From the NCBI GenBank assembly GCA_000768855.1, contig JRAN01000018.1:1-39032 (forward strand): a stretch of 39,032 nucleotides of DNA, read 5' to 3'. This document shows, piece after piece, positions 34,200-39,032 of the stretch. Origin of the DNA: Porphyromonadaceae bacterium COT-184 OH4590. GTDB taxonomy: Bacteria > Bacteroidota > Bacteroidia > Bacteroidales > Paludibacteraceae. A program made the translations under genes and the position numbers. How positions within the stretch are numbered: position 1 is the first letter of the stretch; each line of letters starts with the position of its first letter. The notes under the pieces are model-generated. The model searched no databases and was not told where the DNA came from. It was given only the letters and a program-made list of their open reading frames with translations.

Positions 34200-36338
34200 A
34201 TGAGCAGAAAAAAACAGAACAAAACTCAGATTATCATTAACAAAATATCTGATTTCTATAAAAATAACCCAAGCAAATCGTATAACTACCGACAGGTATC
34301 GCACGCAATAGGCATAAATAAAAAAGAGGACAAAAATCTCGTAAGCGACTTGCTCTTCGATATGTGCGAGCAGAAGATATTACGTCAGACCATCACAGGT
34401 AAATTTGCCGTCAATATCAAAGCAAGCTACATCACCGGCACTATAGACCGACAGAGTGTAGCTCACAAAACCTACCTCGTACCCGACGACAGCAGTGAGA
34501 ATATCTTTATTGCCGAACGCTCACTTAATCGTGCACTACACGGCGACAAGGTAAAGTTAATGCTCTATCCGCTTCGCAAGAAAAAAGAGCTTGAGGGCGA
34601 AGTGGTCGAAATAATCAAACGTGCCCGCGAACATTTTGTCGGTATCATAGACATCAAACACGGCATTACGGTACTGAAGACCAACAACAAGCAGTTGCCT
34701 ATGAATATTATTATTCCGCCCGACAAAACCAAGCGTGCAAAAAACGGGCAGAAATGTATCGCAGCCATCACTGTATGGGGCGACAAGTACGAAAATCCGA
34801 TAGGCGAAATAATAGATATACTCGGCGATACAGGCAATAACAACACCGAGATGCATGCTATATTGGCGGAGTTTGGGCTACCATACGCCTATCCGCAAGA
34901 ACTCGAAGATGAGGCTAACAAAATATGTGCCATAATCGACAAAGAGGAGATAAAACGCCGTATCGACTTCCGTTCTATCACCACCTTTACCATCGATCCT
35001 CGCGATGCCAAGGATTTTGACGATGCTCTTTCGGTGCGGAAGTTGGAAGATGGCTCAATAGAAGTAGGCGTACACATTGCCGATGTTACCCACTTTGTTC
35101 AGGAAGGCAGTCTGATAGACAAAGAGGCAGTTCGTCGTGCTACATCGGTATATCTAGTCGACCGTACAGTGCCAATGCTACCTGAACATATCAGCAACTT
35201 TATCTGTTCGCTACGCCCCAACGAGGAAAAGCTGGCTTACTCCTGTATATTCCGTCTCAACGACAAAGCCGAAGTGCTCGACTACAAGATAGCTCGTACC
35301 GTTATCAAGTCCGACCGTCGCTTTACCTACGAGGAGGCACAAGAGATAATAGAGACGGGTAAGGGTGATTTTACAGATGAAATACTGTTGCTCAACGATT
35401 TAGCAAAAAAACTGAGAGAGAGTCGTTTTGCATCGGGAGCTATAGCCTTTGAGCGTTCCGAAGTGCGTTTCGAGATAGACGAAAACGGCAAGCCAATAGA
35501 TGTCTATTTCAAAGAGTCGAAAGATAGCAACAAGCTTATAGAGGAGTTTATGTTATTGGCAAACCGCTACGTGGCACAGCACATCGGTATGCCCAAAAAC
35601 AGGGAGAAGCCAAAAATGTTTGTCTATCGTATCCACGACATGCCAAACCCGGAAAAGTTGTCGAACTTTGCCACATTTATCAAAAAATTCGGATATAAGA
35701 TAAAAACCGAAGGCAAAAAAACCTCTGTGTCGTCGTCTATAAACCACTTACTCGATGCTATCGAGGGCAAAAAAGAGCAGAATATGATAGAGACCCTTGC
35801 CATTCGCTCTATGGCAAAGGCTATCTACTCTACCAAAAATATCGGTCATTACGGCTTGGCAATGAAGTACTACACACACTTTACCTCGCCTATTCGCCGA
35901 TACCCTGATATGATGGTACATCGTCTATTGACTCGATATACCAATACCGACAAGACACACTGCAATCCCGACCACAATGACTACGACAGCCTCTGCAAAC
36001 ACTCCTCAGACATGGAACAGCTCGCCGCACAAGCGGAAAGAGCATCTATAAAATACAAACAGATAGAGTTTATGGCAGACAAAATAGGTAAAGTCTATGA
36101 TGGTGTTATTTCAGGTATCAGCACATGGGGTGTTTATGTGGAGATAAACGAAAACAAATGCGAGGGAATGATTTATATCCGCGACCTCGAAGATGATATT
36201 TATGTTTACGACGAAAAAAATTACTGTATAATCGGCAGACGTACCCAAAAAAAATACCAAATAGGCGACTATGTAAAGATACAGGTTGTAAAAGCTGACT
36301 TAGTAAAAAAATATTTAGATTTTAAAATTATTAATTGA
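34200..36338 (+). CDS. rnr: Ribonuclease R
   Basis: This 712-residue 3'-5' exoribonuclease has an N-terminal winged-helix region (about 1-65), cold-shock domains (about 70-225), the RNB catalytic domain (about 250-590) and a C-terminal S1 domain (about 622-710). The RNB metal-binding site reads TIDPRDAKDFDDALSV (about 263-278), and HFTSPIRRYPDMMVHR is near 560-575. It degrades structured RNA and defective mRNA. It is shorter than the E. coli protein because it lacks the long basic tail, which is common in this phylum. It is the last gene of the group, with no clear terminator after it. Confidence 0.94.
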   Translation: MSRKKQNKTQIIINKISDFYKNNPSKSYNYRQVSHAIGINKKEDKNLVSDLLFDMCEQKILRQTITGKFAVNIKASYITGTIDRQSVAHKTYLVPDDSSENIFIAERSLNRALHGDKVKLMLYPLRKKKELEGEVVEIIKRAREHFVGIIDIKHGITVLKTNNKQLPMNIIIPPDKTKRAKNGQKCIAAITVWGDKYENPIGEIIDILGDTGNNNTEMHAILAEFGLPYAYPQELEDEANKICAIIDKEEIKRRIDFRSITTFTIDPRDAKDFDDALSVRKLEDGSIEVGVHIADVTHFVQEGSLIDKEAVRRATSVYLVDRTVPMLPEHISNFICSLRPNEEKLAYSCIFRLNDKAEVLDYKIARTVIKSDRRFTYEEAQEIIETGKGDFTDEILLLNDLAKKLRESRFASGAIAFERSEVRFEIDENGKPIDVYFKESKDSNKLIEEFMLLANRYVAQHIGMPKNREKPKMFVYRIHDMPNPEKLSNFATFIKKFGYKIKTEGKKTSVSSSINHLLDAIEGKKEQNMIETLAIRSMAKAIYSTKNIGHYGLAMKYYTHFTSPIRRYPDMMVHRLLTRYTNTDKTHCNPDHNDYDSLCKHSSDMEQLAAQAERASIKYKQIEFMADKIGKVYDGVISGISTWGVYVEINENKCEGMIYIRDLEDDIYVYDEKNYCIIGRRTQKKYQIGDYVKIQVVKADLVKKYLDFKIIN

Positions 36339-36687
36339 TTCAATCAAGATATAAGTTTGATGATTCAGAACAAAATTTAACAGTGTAGTATTTTATTATA
36401 TTTTCCAACTTATTTATATTCAACTATAAAATGCATAAAACATCCTATTTTATAATAACTCAATAGTCAAATTGTGTTAATGTCATAAATTATATAATTC
36501 ATGTTTTCGATATATCCAATAGTTGGAAGTGAATGTAGTAATTAAAATTTGGAGTTAGTAAGAATATAGGAGATATTAGTAAGTCTTTGCAAGATAAAAA
36601 ATAACATAATATAATTTAACTATTAAATTAAAAAATAAATAATGAAAAAAATTAATATTTGGCTTTGGTAATATAATGTATATTTTG
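36339..36687. other. AT-rich intergenic region between rnr and the IS1-like remnant
   Basis: No gene is recognised. The sequence is very AT-rich and lacks a clear terminator. The end of the IS element probably lies near 36665, where GGTAATATAATGTATATTTT resembles DNA at a similar distance before the left-edge transposase. Confidence 0.4.
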
Positions 36688-36695
36688 TATTTTTG
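36688..36695 (+). promoter_or_regulatory. -7 promoter element of the degenerate transposase
   Basis: TATTTTTG followed by CA matches TAnnTTTG, 18 bases before the old start codon at 36714. It resembles the promoter of the left-edge copy. Confidence 0.4.
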
Positions 36696-36713
36696 CAAAA
36701 AAATAAGATAAAG

Positions 36714-37415
36714 ATGTATCCTCAATGAGAATCTGAAAATCGTGTAAAAAACGGATTTTCCAAATGTAAATAGCGTTATAAGTGTAAACGATGTGGCTGT
36801 AATTTTACAGTAGCTTATCAAGAAAAGGCTGAAAAAGAGAAGCGCCGTAGATTTGCGTTATCAATGTATTTGGAGGGCTTAGGCTTCCGTTCTATTGGTC
36901 GGCTGTTGGGAGTAAGTTATGTTTCGATAATTAATTGGGTTCGAAAATATGGACACAATTTTATCTGCAATTAGGAATGAAAATCCCGTAAAACCCGTGG
37001 AATTAGACAAATTACATAGCTATGTACAGCATAAAAAAACTATCGTTGGGTTTGTATTGCTGTTGATAGAGACAGTAAATAATTCGTTGATTTCGTGGTG
37101 GAAGACCGAAACACATAAACAGGGATGAAGTTGTAGAAAAGTATTGAAAATAAAGATATTGAGTTTGTGTTTTCAGATCATTGGCAATCCTATAAAGAGA
37201 TGATACCGAGCAAAAAATTATATCAAAGTAAGTCAGAAATTTTTACAATAGAAGGTTTTAGTAATCTGATTAGGCATTATTTAGCAAGATTTAGGCGAAA
37301 GACAAAATATTATACAAAGAGTTTGGAAATGATGATTTTATCTTTAAAGCTATCGCTGGCTAAAAGAAATAATATGCTATATGCAAATTTACTAATGCCT
37401 AAAAATTATATCTAA
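36714..37415 (+). pseudogene. IS1-family transposase, broken by stops and frameshifts
   Basis: Joined frames give an IS1-type transposase: a zinc-ribbon region with VKNGFSKCK and RYKCKRCGCNFT, a helix-turn-helix (GFRSIGRLLGVSYVSIINWV), then a DDE domain. The DDE signs are CIAVDRDSK, FVFSDHWQSYK and TIEGFSNLIRHYLARFRRKTK. The first frame has stops at 36726 (TGA) and 36771 (TAG). The frame shifts near 36949, shifts back in an A-run near 37032-37038, and at least three more stops follow. The C-terminal 82 codons (from 37167) are the longest clean stretch. It cannot make an active enzyme. It is related to the fragment at the left edge. Confidence 0.85.
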
Positions 37416-37420
37416 CTTTG
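37413..37420 (+). promoter_or_regulatory. -7 promoter element of the ICMT-like gene
   Basis: TAACTTTG followed by CACAAA matches TAnnTTTG. Its first three bases are the stop codon of the dead transposase. The downstream gene starts at 37482. Confidence 0.5.
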
Positions 37421-37481
37421 CACAAATTTTTTAGAAAAACAAATTTTTAAATATTTTTGAACCAAAAATTGATAATATACA

Positions 37482-37994
37482 ATGGAGATACTTATTCCTA
37501 TTTTTAGCAGTTTTTTTGCCTTACGTCTTGTGTCATTGGCAATTTCTATCAAAAATGAAAAGAAGATTATAACTCAAGGTGGTATTCAGCATGGTAAGTT
37601 AAATTCTATGTTAATCACTTTGGCACACATAGCATTTTATTTTTCATGCCTTTTCGAAGCCTACATTGGTAACCATTGGCAGTTTGACGGCATCGCTCAA
37701 ATAGGTTTGGGGCTACTGCTATTTGCTTACATTATATTATTTTGTGTAATATACCAGTTGCGAAATATATGGACACTGAAAATATACATCTTGCCTAAAC
37801 ATAAAATAAATACCTCTTTTCTGTTCAAATGGGTAAAGCATCCCAACTATTTCCTCAATATCATTCCTGAACTAATAGGTATGGCTATTTTATGTAAAGC
37901 ATCCATAACCTTTTGCGTGTTGTTTCCTGTCTATCTTGTATTGTTATTCAAACGTATAAAACAGGAAGAAAAAGCAATGCAACATCTTATGTAA
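37482..37994 (+). CDS. Isoprenylcysteine carboxyl methyltransferase (ICMT)-like membrane protein
   Basis: This 170-residue protein has about five hydrophobic segments. The ICMT/phospholipid-methyltransferase signature KHPNYFLNIIPELIG lies near residues 118-132, followed by a C-terminal helix and KRIKQEEKAMQ (compare the usual RxxxEExxL). The family uses SAM to methylate lipid-linked or small hydrophobic substrates. Bacterial members have no prenylated-protein partner and the substrate is unknown. It lies directly after the IS remnant with no partner gene. Confidence 0.7.
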   Translation: MEILIPIFSSFFALRLVSLAISIKNEKKIITQGGIQHGKLNSMLITLAHIAFYFSCLFEAYIGNHWQFDGIAQIGLGLLLFAYIILFCVIYQLRNIWTLKIYILPKHKINTSFLFKWVKHPNYFLNIIPELIGMAILCKASITFCVLFPVYLVLLFKRIKQEEKAMQHLM

Positions 37995-38019
37995 CCAACT
38001 AAATCATTTACTTAGCAAA

Positions 38020-38265
38020 ATGAAAAAATATCTCAACATAAAAATAGCAACTATATTTATTCTGTTCTTTTCAGTAAATTTAGCATACGCTCAACAACAA
38101 GTTCCTATATATTTTGATAGTTTATGGAATGAAACTTCCAAAGATAAAATGGTTTATTACAGGCTCCTTTCACAAGAAGGTACTATTACAAAAATAAAAG
38201 ACTATTACAGAAGTGGTAAAAAGCGGATGGAAGGAGCAGTCTATTACATCGGTTTAGACAGTTGA
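38020..38265 (+). CDS. Secreted MORN/YwqK-like protein, truncated at 81 codons
   Basis: A signal peptide (about 1-25, ...VNLAYAQQQ) is followed by VPIYFDSLWNETSKDKMVYY and a MORN_2-like strand pair, DYYRSGKKRMEGAVYY. Full-length YwqK-type proteins continue with many such repeats. This one stops at TGA (38263-38265) right after the first repeat. In the same frame, the next codons encode the 3' part of an RHS gene. The stop therefore marks a junction between unrelated genes, and the protein is probably a non-functional stump. An alternative is a genuine short secreted peptide. Confidence 0.55.
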   Translation: MKKYLNIKIATIFILFFSVNLAYAQQQVPIYFDSLWNETSKDKMVYYRLLSQEGTITKIKDYYRSGKKRMEGAVYYIGLDS

Positions 38266-39032
38266 GTTTTCAACGACAGCCGTTGGTATTACGCGTGGGA
38301 CGGCAACACCCCGCTGCACGAGTGGAGGGAAGGGGCAAAAGAAGCAAACGTTATAACATGGGTCTTCGACGAAGGCACGTTCCGCCCCGCGGCCAAACTT
38401 GTGGGCGATAAGGCGTACAGCATTATTACCGACTATCTCGGCACACCTGCGGAAATGTATGATGCCGAAGGCATAAAAACTTGGCAGGCGGAATTTGACA
38501 TCTACGGAAAAATTCGTACCTTCGCAGGACGTTCTTTGAATGATTGTCCTTTCCGCTATCAAGGGCAGTATGAGGACGAGGAGACAGGACTCTACTACAA
38601 TCGATTTAGATATTACTCGCCTGATGAGGGGATGTATATCTCTCAAGACCCGATTTCTATTGCAGGTGGGTTGAACTTATATAGCTATGTCCATGATAGT
38701 AATGCTTGGGTTGATATATTTGGACTTACAAGAGGGAAAAGAGTAGAAAAATTACCTAAAAATTTGCAAAGACGCCCAAAATGGAGAAAAAAAACATATG
38801 AATATTTATATGAAAATAATCCTAAAACAGAGGATGGAAAATATATAAGTGTAAAGACACAAAAAATAATAGAACCGGGTAATGAGGTTATTGGGCATCA
38901 AAATCAATCTTGGAGAGAGTATCAAGAAGCACCAGAAAACCAAACAAAAACAAGAAAACAAGTCATCGAAGATTATAATGATGTAACCAATTTAGGATTT
39001 GAAGATAAAAGAGAAAGTTCTTCTGATGGAGG
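38266..39032 (+). pseudogene. RHS repeat-associated core and toxin tip, start missing, runs off the window
   Basis: An open frame of 255 codons has no stop and no suitable start; the first in-frame ATG is at 38456. It begins VFNDSRWYYAWDGNTPLHEW and holds the RHS core hallmarks: DYLGTPAEMYDAEG, RYQGQYEDEETGLYYNRFRYYSPDEG, MYISQDPISIAGGLNLYSYV and the core-ending DIFGL (38713-38727). The variable tip from 38728 contains VIGHQNQSWREYQEA ... KQVIEDYNDVTNLGFED, similar in layout to GH-E/HNH-type nuclease toxins. The core is G+C-rich and the tip AT-rich, as is normal for RHS genes. It lies in frame behind the truncated 38020 gene, after its TGA. The immunity gene, if any, is beyond the window. Confidence 0.8.

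Noticed and set aside
38254-38646. 130-codon minus-strand frame across the RHS core
   Set aside because: The plus strand holds clear RHS core motifs here. The minus-strand frame is a by-product of G+C-rich codons.

Overview
The window looks like chromosomal DNA from a member of the Bacteroidetes, most likely the order Bacteroidales. The evidence is consistent throughout: promoters match the Bacteroidetes -7 element TAnnTTTG, and Shine-Dalgarno sites are largely absent. A secreted subtilase carries a C-terminal type IX secretion (T9SS) sorting domain. Lineage-typical families are present (DUF4491, DUF4292, an S9 dipeptidyl-peptidase-like lipoprotein, paired SGNH proteins), and prfB has the programmed +1 frameshift of RF2. 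I cannot assign a genus.

Layout. Positions 1-2134 hold the start of an IS1-like transposase, a LolC/E-FtsX-type permease and a DUF417 membrane protein, separated by a short element with perfect 19-bp inverted repeats. Positions 2292-6842 are an L-lactate utilisation operon (lutA-lutB-lutC-lactate permease) with its own promoter, a 20-bp palindrome in the leader and a terminator. menG follows. Positions 8077-10109 form an AT-rich two-gene module, a TetR regulator and an amidohydrolase, each preceded by the same 14-bp palindrome ACCGATTGGTCGGT. prfB and DUF4491 are on the minus strand. Next on the plus strand come a DUF4292 lipoprotein, an EnvC-like murein hydrolase activator, an Ig-like lipoprotein, dut and a ComF-type phosphoribosyltransferase. 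aspA and rfbD lie on the minus strand.

Positions 19600-27284 concern the cell envelope and exterior: an orphan T9SS sorting-domain remnant, the T9SS subtilase, two overlapping SGNH-hydrolase genes and an S9 peptidase lipoprotein. A 415-bp non-coding element with 27-bp terminal inverted repeats follows. Positions 27880-36338 are mostly housekeeping: nadK and ispE on the minus strand, divergent from hemW, then threonylcarbamoyl-AMP synthase, an NrnA-type DHH phosphoesterase, a dolichol-phosphate-mannose-synthase-like glycosyltransferase, a SIMPL lipoprotein and RNase R.

The right end (36339-39032) is a decaying accessory zone. It holds a wrecked IS1-family transposase related to the one at the left edge, an ICMT-like membrane protein, a truncated secreted MORN/YwqK-like gene and, in the same frame after a TGA, the 3' part of an RHS polymorphic toxin gene whose variable tip runs off the window.

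The most noteworthy items are the RHS tip fused in frame behind a foreign signal-peptide gene, the two-operator TetR/amidohydrolase module, the two TIR-bounded non-coding elements and the orphan T9SS tail. I found no rRNA, tRNA or CRISPR array, and no clear evidence of an entirely new multi-gene system.
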